Shown: positions 35,369 to 48,129 of the stretch, piece after piece
Layout: every line of letters starts with the position of its first letter
Position numbering within the stretch: the stretch's first letter is position 1
Assembly: GCF_000264995.1 (NCBI RefSeq)
Contig: NW_006767450.1
Location: forward strand, 434,403-498,402
Source of the DNA: Punctularia strigosozonata HHB-11173 SS5
Lineage: Eukaryota > Basidiomycota > Agaricomycetes > Corticiales > Punctulariaceae
Direction of reading: 5' to 3'
Length of the DNA stretch: 64,000 bases
Position numbers and translations under genes: made by a program
Notes under the pieces: model-generated
Database searches by the model: none
What the model was told of the DNA's origin: nothing
The model's input: the letters and a program-made list of their open reading frames with translations, nothing else

Positions 35369-38300
35369 TTAATTAGGTGGGATGCAGATCTTGATGATTA
35401 GGCGTACCCATGCATCATCATCCCATGGCTTAACCCCCTGCAGAGCCAGTTCGTAAACTTCGTCGTCGGTGAAGCCGCAATTGCGCTGCCGTTCCTCAAC
35501 TTCGCGCTCCAGTGAGGGATCCCGAGGCCGAACACCTTTGCCTTTCCCCTTCTTCGGCTTCCCCCCCTTTTTCCTGGGCTTGTTGCGGCTCATATCAGGA
35601 CTAGGCCCCAAATCGGTGAAGTTCGTCTCGTCGTCCAGTGACTCGATGAATTTTTTGCCGTTATCGCGAAGGTCTCCGTTGAGCATGCGGCCTAGAAACC
35701 CGTCCATCATTTGACCTGGCGTGGTGCCAGAGAATTCATATGCCATGTCGAGCATCTCCAAATACTGCTCAATTTTCTCCGGCTTGTTCCACCAGCCGGA
35801 GGGAGGCAAGTATAGCTTTGAGTGAGCATAGAAGCAATCTTCGTCGTCGAATTTGCAGTCTCCGAGGAGGTAAAAGAGACACACGTTGCGACCGCTGTTG
35901 TGCGGTTCGCGGTCAGCATTTGCTGTTTGGACGGTGAGGCACGTACAGATCGTCGCGCATGCTCCGATTATCTGGTCCGTGCTTGAAAGGACACTTCTTG
36001 GCGCCCTTTTTGCATCCATTGTGATTGTAGAACTTGCAGGGGGTGCCGTTGCCTTCATGCCGAAAATCGGAAGAGTCGGAGGTATAACCAAGCTCAGAGT
36101 CGTAGATTGGATCTTCGGGGTCACTTTCGCTGTCGTAGTCACCGCTTTCGAAGAGTTTCCGGGCATCAGCCAGCTCATGTTTGGCTTCCATACATTTGGG
36201 GTCTTGCTCCAGGCATAGCTCGAAATCTGAGAAACTCAAACAATTCAGATTGACTGACTGCCCAAACGAGGGACTCGTACCGCGCATCGCTCCTTTAACC
36301 ATTCCTAGACCCTTGCGAGCAATTCCGCGTCGGTACCTAGCTTTCAACAACCTCGGTTCATGAAGCAGAGTCTTGTCGGTGCATCGTTCCGTCAAGACGT
36401 AACTACCGAACTGTGTCAGTTTCGCCGGAGTCCTGCATTGGCCAAGGCTCACTTTTCCTGCTTGAGATATGCGGCGGCCATGTTCGTCAAGTATACAGGC
36501 CGAGGACCGTCCATCTGCACCGCTTTCCGATACGCCGCAATTGCACCAGCCCAGTCACCCTTCTTGTAGAGCTCATTACCCTTCATGAATGGATCAGCCA
36601 CAAACCTTACGCAGACGGATATGGCCAGAAACTTGCCTGTTCCTTCAGCTTGGCCCCTTCTGCGTTCTTTCTCTTCAGCACCGCTTGACGTTTCTCCGCG
36701 CGGGCCTCCACCTCGGCCTCTCGCGGACGTCTGGGACGGGAAGAGCCCGAGGAGGCACTCGGTCCGCCCACAGGCCGAGATTGCTGCGCGCTCGAGGCCG
36801 GCGCCGGCATAGATAGATGGCCCGGGGTCCCTTGCGCAAGGGAAAAGACGTGATTTTCGGGGTTGCAGTCGGGCCCGTGGACATGGCCCGCCTCGCTCGC
36901 CCTGAGCGGGACCATGCTCCCGTCCGGGCTGATGGTCCAACCGACGACGCTATCGTATGTATTCTCCCCAATGCCTTCCAGAGACAAATGCAGCATGCGC
37001 AAAATCACCTTGGTCGCCGCATCCTCTGCGTTCACGTCTCCCACGTACCCGAGGTATCCCTCGCCTAGACGCGTAAAGGCGGCCGGCGTCTGCGCGGTGT
37101 CGACGGAGGCCGGCGCGAACACGTGTGACTGCATGCGCGACTGCGCCGACGGGCTGTACACGCGCGCGTTCGGGTCGACATTAGCGAGGTATAACGCCTT
37201 GATGCTGAAGCTTGGCTCTAGTCCGCGGGTGTCCAAGCCTTGGATCCCGTTGGGATTCAGGTAGACGGTCGTGCGGTGATACGAACCGGGCTCCCACGCG
37301 ACACCCCATTTGGCGAAGAACTTGGTACCCTCTTCACCCAACGAGAAGTGATTCGTGAAATTGCCTCCAAGAACGACGGTGCCGCCTTCCTTGCAGTACG
37401 TGATGAGGTGCTTGAGGAGTTTGTTGCTTTTGGCTTTGGACACGCCCGCATCAATGGCATAGATCGCGTCCGGGCGTTCAGAAACGGGGGCCGTGATGAG
37501 CTGTTTGGCTTTGCTGGCAGACTCGACGCGGATGACAGTCGCATGTTTAGCAATAGCATTCATCATCCAACCGAAGAGGTCGTTCAGATAGTCCTCCTGC
37601 ATCAACGCGAGAACGACAACTGTCGGCTTGGCCCGCGATTTCATATTCTGTTCGGAAACCCGTCAAAAGGGCTGCTACACACTCTTGTGAGACATACGTA
37701 CGTCCACTTGAAGCTTCGATGCTTGTGCACTCGGTTGAATTTGACTCGGTCCTAGGGCAGCCTGATCATGAACATTCGCGGCTGGAGGGGATGGGTGCCG
37801 CTTGCAGGTAGTGCTACCATGGGCGCCTTCCCGCGCATTGGCTACAATGTCATCGAAGCCATCCAGTGACAGGCGAAGCATTCGCAAGACGACCTTCGTC
37901 GTCGCGTCACCAGCGTTGACGTCGCCCGTATATCCAAGATAGCCCTCTTTAATCCGGGTGAAGGCGACGGGGGTCTGCGACGTATCTAAGTGCACTTGAG
38001 AGAAGCGCGGGGTGTACACGCGTGCACAAGGGTCGACGTTCGAGAGGTAAAGCGCCTTGACGTTGTACGACGACGCCAGGCCCCGCGTGTCTATACCCGG
38101 CACGGTGTCGATTGATGCAAGGACTACGTCGGTCGACGTGTAGCTCGCGGGCTCCCAGCCTAAGCCCCATTGCTCGAAGAAGACCGAGCGTGTCTTGGGC
38201 CAGGGGAAGTTGTTGCCAAAGTTTCCAGAGAGGACGACGGTGCCGCCCTGCTTAGCGAAGTCGATCAGCGCTTCCAAGACGCCGTGGTATTCGTCGTCGC

Positions 38301-39214
38301 AGATTGCGGCGTCGATGACGAGGACGGCGGAAGGGCGCTCAGGAGCGGGCTTAGCTAGCAGTTCCTTCGCTTGGTTAACACAGTCAACCCGCTGAACGGA
38401 GGCCTGCGCCGATATGCAAGTGATCATGGGTTGGAAGAGGTGATCGAGGTAGGTTTCCTTCAACAGTGCAAGGACCACGATCGTTGGTTGCGATTGCGAT
38501 GCAAGAGGCTGGTTGAGTCGAAGTTAACATATATCGGAAAGGCATGAGGTGAGGGCGCACGTCAGACCGGTTCAAATGGCACAGCGCGAGGACCACAGCA
38601 GTGGTCTCTTCCTCGGCGTTCACGTCGCCAATATACCCGACGTATCCCTTTCCGACTGTTGCAAACGCTACCGGTGCATTATCCGGATCTTCGCATCCGT
38701 CATACACCACGTTGGATGAGTTGAGATCGGGTCCCGCGAGCTGTACGGCTTTCATGCTGTACTCAGGTGCCATGCCATATTTGCTCAGTCCCGGGATCTC
38801 CTGGCGCGTCATACGATAGTTGCATCTCTCGTATTCATCTTTAATCCAGCGTAAGCCCCACGCGTTCTGGAACATGGAGTCCATGTCGTTAGGGCGCACG
38901 AAGGAACTGAACATGCAGCCGTACACGACGGTGCCTCCGCCGGTCTTCGCGTACTGCACGAGAGAATCCAGCGTCTTCTTATGCTTCGAGGACGTCACAG
39001 CGGCATCAGTCACCAAGACCGCTGTGAGGTTGCTGGGTTTGCTGAGGCGTATCACGGCCTCTTCCTCGGTGCAGGCTTCGACGAGGGTGGCTCTGGCGTG
39101 CAATGCAGCCAGCATGTGCGCATACATCTCCTCGAAGTACGGCTGCTTCGCGAGGCACAGGAGTAAAACGATTGGCTTCGAAGTTGAGGATGCCATCGTT
39201 TCAACCGCCGACAT
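35369..39214 (-). CDS. Triple Rossmann-like repeat / TPR / CCCH zinc-finger fusion
   Basis: Seven exons: 39214-38561, 38508-37702, 37647-36637, 36580-36453, 36402-36281, 36226-35947 and 35894-35369. They sum to whole codons, 1,175 residues. Exons 1, 2 and 3 each encode one copy of the same domain (residues about 10-215, 225-450, 490-725), starting PIVLLLCLAKQPYFEEMY, PTIVVLALLKETYLDHLF and PTVVVLALMQEDYLNDLF. Each copy carries GGTVV(Y/L)G and (A/T)xGxGYxGYxGDVNA-type lines. The fold looks Rossmann-like, perhaps ThuA/amidotransferase-like; no active site is evident. A charged linker leads to TPRs (GNELYKKGDWAGAIAAYRKA; RLLKARYRRGIARKG), then two CCCH fingers (C-x7-C-x6-C-x3-H near 970 and C-x7-C-x5-C-x3-H near 1006). 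The intron joining copy 3 to the TPRs (36581-36636) starts GC. Suggests an RNA-binding chaperone-adaptor; function unknown. Confidence 0.75.
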
Positions 39215-39802
39215 GTCTCACACCTGGGATAGGGGTGTATCGTTCCGAACGTGCTCGTTACTACATGACAAAGCGACAACGAACCTCTGATTCGTCGGAG
39301 ATACACTAATGTTCGCTTAGAAGCTTGAGTAAACGAGCTAGAGAGAAATAGGTGCAGCTGAGATTGAGCGTCCGAGTTGAAGTTGTGGTCTGAGTTTTGC
39401 TCCATCGCGTAACGCGCCGAAAACCCTAAAACGCGTCGCGGCGCGTGGCCTTCATCATATTGGTGGCTGTGCCAATGGCGCTTAACTGTATAAGCGCCCG
39501 TGACTATATTCAGCACACCGCGTCGCACCGATCAACCTGAACTCACGACGCATTGCCTCCGAGCCCACTCCGGGTTCCCATGGAACGGCCGGCCCTCTGC
39601 TGTCGTGTCTCACCACTTTGTCTGGCATGACTTGCGGCCTTCGAGTGCTGGTATGCACAGAAGCGGGCATGAAGATGCCGAGAGGTCTGTCCGTTGGAAC
39701 TTGTACCGCCCAACTGCTCACATGTCTGTTCGACACGATGACAGGTTGCGTCAACGTCTGGTAGACTATGGCGAACCCCCCTCTTATCCGCAGGCCGGAA
39801 GG

Positions 39803-40483
39803 ATGAAGATCGAACTTGACTCTGGGAGGGTGCCCGAGTAAGCCAGCTAGGCTCCCCGTGGCCAGATTGCGATTATGCTGACGAAGGCTATCTCATCAGG
39901 CGCCGCCCCGTTCCCATATGGACGCCGTTTCGTACTCTAGCTTCCGGTGCTTTCTGCTTCTTTGCGTGTTCGACAATCTGCCGCGTTCTAGGATGCGGAT
40001 CGCACTGGCCGTTGGACGCCGAGTTCTGTCTTGCGGCCCTTCTTGGGCTGCTGTAAGCACCATTCAAGATATTGCCAGTCATATTTTTCTGATCCGGTGT
40101 CCTTCAGTCTCTACTGGCTGGGCTCCTACGCCAAGGCATATCCCAACGCGTGGTTTTTCCAAGCCGACTTATCATGGCTCCTCTGGCTCCTCTTCGGTAC
40201 GCATATGTTGTCTCCAATCTTGCGCTATCGAATGCCGAATTGACAGTACAACACAGACCTTGCCCTCCTCGCGCTCGGCTCCACCCTCTGTATCCACGCC
40301 TCGCGCGACCCCTCCAGCGTCTTTCACGCCAATAACAACATGCTCTCCAGCCTCCCTCTCAAGCTCTCCGCGAGCTTCCTTGCAGGCGCCATCTGCGGCG
40401 GAGTCATCCTCCTGCTCAACATCGCTTGCTGGCGCGATGGTCGGCGTGTCATCCTCGGCGGGCCCTGGTACTCTTCGCATTGA
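39803..40483 (+). CDS. Small multi-pass membrane protein, hypothetical
   Basis: Four exons, 39803-39837, 39900-40052, 40108-40196 and 40257-40483, give 167 residues and sum to whole codons. At least four hydrophobic segments: FRTLASGAFCFFACSTICRV, AEFCLAALLGLLYWLG, QADLSWLLWLLF then LALLALGSTLCI, and LSASFLAGAICGGVILLLNI. It ends CWRDGRRVILGGPWYSSH. No family recognised. The consistent splicing and membrane-helix pattern support a real gene. It is divergent from the long fusion gene, sharing about 590 bases of upstream sequence. Confidence 0.6.
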
Positions 40484-40696
40484 TACCTTCGGTTCGTTCT
40501 AACGACATGGACTAATTCATTTCCTGCGTTCCTTCTTATGTATCGCAGTCTCATCACCGCTATCGCTACTGTACAACATCGGACATATCAGGCTTTGTTG
40601 GCTGTGTTAATGGTCGGATCATCACTACCAATTTATGTTCACATCCTACCGTACAGAACCCATGTCTGCAAGAAGGCAAGATATTCATACAGCCGC

Positions 40697-41683
40697 TTAT
40701 GACGCTGCTTGCGGGTTGTCGAAGTCGTACTCCCAGTTCTGGCGCTCTAGCGCGCTCGCGAAAGTCCGTGCTCGCTGCCAAATGCTGTCGCCCCCAGACG
40801 CCTCTCTTTCCCAGTCATCATGCAGTGACGCCATCTGCATGACAGCGAATATCGGGTAGCCGCGGGCACGTTGCATCTTGATTTCTCTCAGACATTCCTG
40901 ACCCTGGGACCCCGAACCTTTCTGAGGCAATTCGATTACATGCATTTTCAAGTGGGCGAATGTTGGAGCCGCGAGCGAGTGCGAGTTAACGAGCAACTCG
41001 CCGGTAGCTGCGCGCGTGGCCATAGAGAGATGAGTCAGACTTCGGTACGTGGCCAACACCGAGTTCGGCGCTAGGTACTCTGTCAAGTGGTGGATGCGCA
41101 GGTGAGTGATCGCGTCGACGGAGGTAGGAGTAATGGGCGAGTAGTGGTGAAGAGAAACCGCTTTGAAGTCGACTGTAACGTGAAGCTCCTTTCTTCGCGT
41201 TCTTGCGAGGGTCTCGTCTTTCTCAGTCGTCTCTGCGGGCAGGCGTGAAGCGAAGGCCGCGATTTCCTTCCACAGCCAGATAGCATTACGGCGCTGTGCC
41301 CAACCGATCGACTCCAGGTTCGGGAATAGCAGGAGTCGGCTCGATAAGAACGGCTCGTGTAGGTAGAGTTCGTGCAGACGATACGCGGGGTTCGCTCCGC
41401 TCGGGTAAAACGAATCTATCCATAGTTGACGGACATGGCCAGCTCGCGTTCTCGCGATCGCGCCCTTCCGTCCACCCTCCATGATATCTGCTATCCAACG
41501 TCTGATGAGGCCCGCGCTTGGCTTGTCGTGGTCGTTTGCGATGATCACCGCGTACAGGTGGCACTCTGCGATCCGTCTCGTCCACGACGAAACAAGGCAA
41601 AGATTGTAGGCTGTTCGGCGGTCTATCGCAGCGGCCTTTTGCATTATGTCGATTAGGATTTCGTTCGGGAGAGATGCCACCAT
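40697..41683 (-). CDS. F-box-like protein, tandem paralog 1
   Basis: Intronless, 328 residues. The N-terminus SLPNEILIDIMQKAAAID fits the opening of an F-box (LPxEIL), followed by NLCLVSSWTRRIAE as its second half; the typical Trp is shifted. The remainder shows no clear leucine-rich repeats but has a conserved core ARTRRKELHVTVDFKAVSLHHYS shared with the next gene. F-box proteins recruit substrates to SCF ubiquitin ligases; large lineage-specific sets are typical of Agaricomycetes. Its paralog at 41995-42960 is on the same strand and of the same length class, so the pair arose by tandem duplication. Confidence 0.7.
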   Translation of the reverse strand: MVASLPNEILIDIMQKAAAIDRRTAYNLCLVSSWTRRIAECHLYAVIIANDHDKPSAGLIRRWIADIMEGGRKGAIARTRAGHVRQLWIDSFYPSGANPAYRLHELYLHEPFLSSRLLLFPNLESIGWAQRRNAIWLWKEIAAFASRLPAETTEKDETLARTRRKELHVTVDFKAVSLHHYSPITPTSVDAITHLRIHHLTEYLAPNSVLATYRSLTHLSMATRAATGELLVNSHSLAAPTFAHLKMHVIELPQKGSGSQGQECLREIKMQRARGYPIFAVMQMASLHDDWEREASGGDSIWQRARTFASALERQNWEYDFDNPQAAS

Positions 41684-41994
41684 CGAGCTGAGCTATGTGG
41701 AAACTGGAATACACGATGCGGTGAGCACAGAGTGCCTTGTCAAATATTTCATTTTCACACGAACACGGCCAACTTCTCCCTTGCAGTACTCATGGGAGTC
41801 GGAACCAGAAACTTCCGTACATCATCATTGCCGAAGCAGGCTATGTAGAGTGCGTTCTGCTGAGCGCAACAATGCTTGTCATTCGACACGAGGGTGAGAT
41901 GCATCTATGCACTGGCAGACATATCGTCATATGCATGCCACTGATTGTCAGGGATCGCTACGTCCGCCTACTTGTATGGACTTCGTCCATGGTC

Positions 41995-42960
41995 CTAGTT
42001 GTGAGCAAGCTCCCAGTCCCGGCGCTCCAATGCGCTCGTGAAATCTCGTGCCCGCTTCCAGATGCTGTCGCCCTCAAACGCCTCTCTTTCCCAATCGTCG
42101 CGCAACGACCCCGTCCGCATCGCCGTAAACATCGGGTAACCGCGCGCGCGATGCTTCTTGATCTCTCTGAGGTATCTTTCGTTCTCTGAGTCCGAGCCTT
42201 CCGAGCGTAATTCCACCACATGCATCTTCAAATGGGCGAACGTTGGTGCCGTGGGGGAGTGTGCTCGTCCATGCCATTCACTGGTGGCAACGGTCATGGA
42301 GAGATGGGTCAGGCTTCGATACGAGGCCAACATCGAGCTTGGTGATCGGTCTTCTGCCAAGTGATAGAGGCGCAAGTGAGTGATCGCATCGACCGAGGTA
42401 GTAGTGGCGAGTGAGTAGCGATGAAGAGACACCGGTCTGAAATCGACCGTGAGGTGAAGTTCCTTCCTCCGGGTCCGTGTAGCAGACTCGCTTTGCTCGT
42501 GTGTCCCCGCGACGCGGGAAGCAAATGACTGAAGTTCCGTGCGTAGGCGACTGGCACCGGGGCGCTGGGTGCAACCGACAGAACGCAAGCTGGGGAATAG
42601 CAAGAGCAGATTCGCTAAGAGCGGCTCGTCCAGATGGGTTTCGTGCAGGTGATTCACGAGATTCCCTCCGGTCCCGAACCACGACTCTACCCATATTTCA
42701 CGAACATAACCGGCCCTCGTCCTCGCGATCGCCGAATCCCGTCCACCCTCTGCAATCACCGCCATCCAGTGTATGATAAGGCCGAGGTTTCCTCGCTTAT
42801 GGATATCTGCTATGATCACTGTGTACAGGCTGCGCTCTGCGATTTGTCTGGTCCAGGACGAAACGAGGCAGAGATTGTGGGCCGCTCGACGATCCGTTGC
42901 AGCAGCCCGCTCAAAAATGTCATTTAAGAGCTCGTGTGGTAGGGACGTTGCGGATGCCAT
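41995..42960 (-). CDS. F-box-like protein, tandem paralog 2
   Basis: Intronless, 321 residues, similar along its full length to the gene at 40697-41683. Shared lines include NLCLVSSWTR, SVDAITHLR, SYRSLTHLSM, PTFAHLKMHV and the C-terminal GDSIWxRAR. The N-terminus SLPHELLNDIFERAAATD fits an F-box opening. The 311 bases between the paralogs hold no gene. Substrates unknown. Confidence 0.7.
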   Translation of the reverse strand: MASATSLPHELLNDIFERAAATDRRAAHNLCLVSSWTRQIAERSLYTVIIADIHKRGNLGLIIHWMAVIAEGGRDSAIARTRAGYVREIWVESWFGTGGNLVNHLHETHLDEPLLANLLLLFPSLRSVGCTQRPGASRLRTELQSFASRVAGTHEQSESATRTRRKELHLTVDFRPVSLHRYSLATTTSVDAITHLRLYHLAEDRSPSSMLASYRSLTHLSMTVATSEWHGRAHSPTAPTFAHLKMHVVELRSEGSDSENERYLREIKKHRARGYPMFTAMRTGSLRDDWEREAFEGDSIWKRARDFTSALERRDWELAHN

Positions 42961-43627
42961 GAAACTTTGCAGTTGAAGATTGCGGAGGTGTTGAAGAAGT
43001 ACGCCAGCGCGTGGTTAGAGAGAAGGCTGGTTGCTTATCGTTCTCACGCCCAAACTCCCTTTACTCTCAGTTACATCGCAATGTCCGTGGAGCCTTCGCC
43101 ATCGGGATTTTGTGTTGAGAACGATGCCATTCCCTTGAATATATTTCTGACTTGGGGAAAACGCGGTAGCTCCCCCGACGGCTTGTAGCGCTCAAGCCGT
43201 CGATGGACGTAGACACGCGCTGAAGACTACGGTATGTAGGCTTTGTGGGGATTGCAACCTACTAAAGAGACTGCACATCAACCGGACCATTGCGACTGTA
43301 TCAACGGGTGAGAGTGAAGTTAACTCCATGAAGTTCCGACGTCTGCCCGAGACGTGTGCTTTGATTCTGAGGATCAAGAGATATCGTGCCGGGGCAAAGT
43401 AGCTTGTGTATATCTCGGCACTCGGTCAGTACAGTCGATTCTTCCGATCTCGTGATGATGCTAACCGTTGACGGGGAATTCGGAGGTAAACGGGATAATT
43501 GGTTTTGCGTACTTACGGCGCGAACGTACATACGACGGAGCGCGCTTACTAGAGTGGTGGTAAAAGTTCTCCGCAGTAGTCAAAGATGTCTGCGGGGAGC
43601 CCCGCCAAAATTTGCAGTGCATGGTAC
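42961..43627. other. Gene-poor stretch
   Basis: Short overlapping frames only, none with a domain or convincing splice structure. Holds the upstream region of F-box-like paralog 2. Confidence 0.4.
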
Positions 43628-44000
43628 AGCTACACTCAGAACGATAGACGAATCCGTCCACGTTCGGTTCGTGTGCCGTAGCCTGCCGGACTCCAATGGA
43701 AGCAACGATTGGGGCTCAGAAGCGGCGGTTGTGAACCTCCGCATGTACAGACGACTATCGGCTATGTTTTGTTTACTGGCTGCACGCCTCTACTCGAACA
43801 ATAGTTGCCTTAAATCGCGCTGTGTTCATGAATTGACCGGGCTCTGTCGATTTGATGCTTGATTTTTCGAATGAGCATGGACGCAGAGCACCAAAATCAT
43901 GAGAAGAGCCCCTTTCCATATATGGGAAAGGTGGAGCTCGGCGGCTACGGCACACAAACCGAACGCGGGCGCGTTCGTCTATCGTTCTGAATGTAGCTGT
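43628..44000. repeat. Diverged inverted repeat
   Basis: The segment from 43628 (cagctacactcagaacgata) is matched by the reverse complement of 43938-43999 (cagctacattcagaacgata), and the match continues through a row ending gtgtgccgtagcc. Arms are about 60 bases, separated by about 245 bases. No coding frame lies inside. It looks like the remnant of a foldback or MITE-type element; no target-site duplication was identified. Confidence 0.5.
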
Positions 44001-45248
44001 AAAAGTTCCACCCACCTTGCCTGTGCTGCAGATACACCCTATTGACCCATAGGAGTTTATAGCGATCTAGCCGAGACAAACCTTGCTACTTCGATGCTAC
44101 GGTAGAACGTTCACGTTCGCACGAGAATTCAAGACTCCGGTACGTATACAATGCGATCACCGGCTTGTTTTGCCGCGTATACACGGACATAAAAACATCA
44201 TGGCTTCTTTGTTGCTTCGACGGCCGCAGATACAGCAGAGTATGGGTCATACGTTACCTTTTTTGCACCGGGGTGTGCCTGAATGCGATTATGAACGAGA
44301 TAGAAGATGATTGTAGGCAGCAGCCGTGCGCACTCAGCATTTCGAATGGTTCTTGGTCTCGCACCGTCTGTCAGACTCGCGAAGTTGAGCGTATGCGAGA
44401 TCAGGAAGCATACCAATGCTATCACTAACAGGTGGTTCATGGTTGATAGCGCGGTGTGCTTGATGCATGCATTTGCACTGCACTGGATCGTCTGTGTTGC
44501 AAACTCTCTCCGTGCACTGTACTGAGGCTCAATATACCATCGTTGCTGTACGAGATTGAAGAGACAGACATGCAAGAATACGTCGTAGCGCTTGATATAC
44601 GCTCTCTTTTTGATCCTTCCCGGTAAGCCAGAGCGTCATGACAGCCGTGACGAGCGGGTCCATGGACTCCATATCAGCGCTCTCTCTCCCGTGTCAACGG
44701 GGACCGCCCAACTCTCACTCGTGATCCTTATTTCCATGTGTCGGCCGTTAAGCAATCGGCAAACTGTAGTTTGACAGACGAGGTGACATGCCGATGTAGC
44801 GCCAAGGGCACGACAGAGGGGTGTCTATCATCAGTACCCCACGAGCAAAAAAGCTTGCATCGGAGTTTTCGCCGAGAAGAACCTTTCTACGAACGATAAC
44901 GTGAAAATTCCACCCAACGCCAACCAGTTGGTTGTGTTCGCAGTCCAAGGAACATGGGTCTCGATACTCACCTCCTGTCAGAGCAACGCTTCCTCCACGT
45001 TGTTCCTTTCCCTTTGGTGACGGGGAGCACGCTGAGCAACGACCGCGTGTCGAATGAATGGTAAGGCTGATACATCCCACGAGCATAGAGTCCGAAGATA
45101 CCAACAGAACGCAGGCACAAACAGCGGTCCGTGGGTGTAAGGCGAGGTCACTGGCAAGTATAAAAAGAGGGCGGATATCCAGAGGAGCTTCAGCAAACGC
45201 AGTCTAGCCATCCCAGCAATCACTCACAATCCCCTCTCATCGGTCACG
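44001..45248. other. Gene-poor stretch before the secreted-protein gene
   Basis: No supported gene. Short frames overlap on both strands without domains. A TATA box for the next gene sits at 45159-45166. Confidence 0.4.
45159..45166 (+). promoter_or_regulatory. TATA box of the small secreted protein gene
   Basis: tataaaaa lies 90 bases upstream of the start codon at 45249. A C/T- and A-rich leader follows, as is common in highly expressed fungal genes. Confidence 0.6.
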
Positions 45249-45491
45249 ATGCAGTTCCTCTCTTACACCGCTGTTCTCTTTGCCGTCATGGGCTTCGTCG
45301 CTGCCAACCCCGCGCCGGCCCCTACGCCTATCGCCCTCGGGCCGACGATCACCGTCCACTTCGGCCCCGACGCCACATGCGGCTGCAACTGCGGCGGCGC
45401 AACCGCGGTTCCGAAGGCCGTCTTTATCGTCCCTCTCACCGGCGCAGCCCCGGCCGTTACGCCCACTTGCAGTGCCACCTGCTCCTGCTAG
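45249..45491 (+). CDS. Small secreted Cys-rich protein
   Basis: Intronless, 80 residues. Residues 1-19 (MQFLSYTAVLFAVMGFVAA) form a signal peptide with a likely cut after AA and before NPAPAP. The mature part is about 60 residues and has six Cys: CGCNC in the middle and C-x3-C-x-C at the very end. A Pro/Ala-rich start and Gly/Thr content suggest a small extracellular protein. It is not a hydrophobin, since the eight-Cys pattern with CC pairs is missing. A good TATA box 90 bases upstream supports expression. Function unknown. Confidence 0.75.
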   Translation: MQFLSYTAVLFAVMGFVAANPAPAPTPIALGPTITVHFGPDATCGCNCGGATAVPKAVFIVPLTGAAPAVTPTCSATCSC

Positions 45492-46681
45492 ATAAGGTAA
45501 GACGGTGCTTGCATACAAAAGCGCGATGTAGAAGCTGATATGTCTGCACAAGAGAGGAAGATGGCGGCTTACAGCCTGAAGGTGCAGATAATCGTGCGGC
45601 ATGACAGCGAAAGCAACTTACCCAAGTACATCACAGATCGCTGCACATCACGGTTGCTGGGATTGGAGTTCTGTGGAGGATACTATGCACATGTATATGA
45701 ACGCGAATCGCAGAGTATTACCGAATGAATCATACCTGGTCCAATGGTCTCCATGCTTCCAATATCTGATGGCTTTGTCGGTATACGAGGAAGATCAAGA
45801 GGACCAGATAGGACTTGAGCTGACCTAGGAGACTCCGAAGCAAGATGTTGGTGATAACCCGCCCACAATTCTTGCCTTGATATCCCAGAGTTACGTTCAC
45901 GAGGTCCATAGATATTGTTCCATGAGCACATCCAAGCCTGATGAGCTTGACTGGTTGACATGATGTTCTGCCAATCTAAGGTCCATTGTCAAGCACGGCA
46001 AGACAACGGCCTGCCTGCCGTTTCGAGGGTCTGCGTAACAGATAATATGCGATCTTAGGTATTTCCCGAAGCCGGGAAGGGGTCACCAGTCTCCCGTGCG
46101 GAACTGTCGATGGGATTGGTTTGCGCTCCGATATGTACTCGCAGCCACAAAGTGCCGATATACCTGCGTCGGATGAAGGATGGACGTCCATACGATCGAG
46201 ACCAGAGACCATGTAGGGCCACACCAGCCCTCACTGGAGTTGAGTGAATACAGAATGAGCGCAAGACGTGGTCGATATATACTGGAACTGTATTCACCGA
46301 GGGAGATCAGACAGAGGTCGAGAGTATGGCCAGCGGGTGGCTGTCCCGGAGTTTGGAGCGCGCAGCAGGCCTGCCCTAAAGCCATCGATAACCGACCGCC
46401 CTCGCTGTTCGCATCATTACCCTCTGCCCAAACCCAACGCCGAGCTCAACGCCGAAGGTGTGTACACCCGCTCGCTCCTGTGTCGTTGCCCGCTGTCATC
46501 GACGTTGCTAACGATTATGCCCCGTCCTCTGCCCTCCTCTCAACGACATTGCTGATGCGCGCTATCGCCATCTACGCATGCGACGTTGCTTTGATGATCG
46601 CGCAACGTGTCGGCCAATCGCGGACAGCTCGTCTACGACACCTTTCTCTTCTCTACGTACCGTAACGACTAATCCAAAACC
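45492..46681. other. Intergenic region upstream of the actin pair
   Basis: Short frames only. The last 200 bases before the first actin gene are C/T-rich (for example around 46580-46670), as in strong fungal promoters. No TATA identified. Confidence 0.4.

Positions 46682-48129
<1,448 letters not shown>

Noticed and set aside
36607-37644. Reading this frame as a separate 345-residue gene
   Set aside because: It ends 21 bases before the TPR start, and a GC-AG intron joins it in frame to the TPR part, while phase-0 introns join it to the upstream copies.
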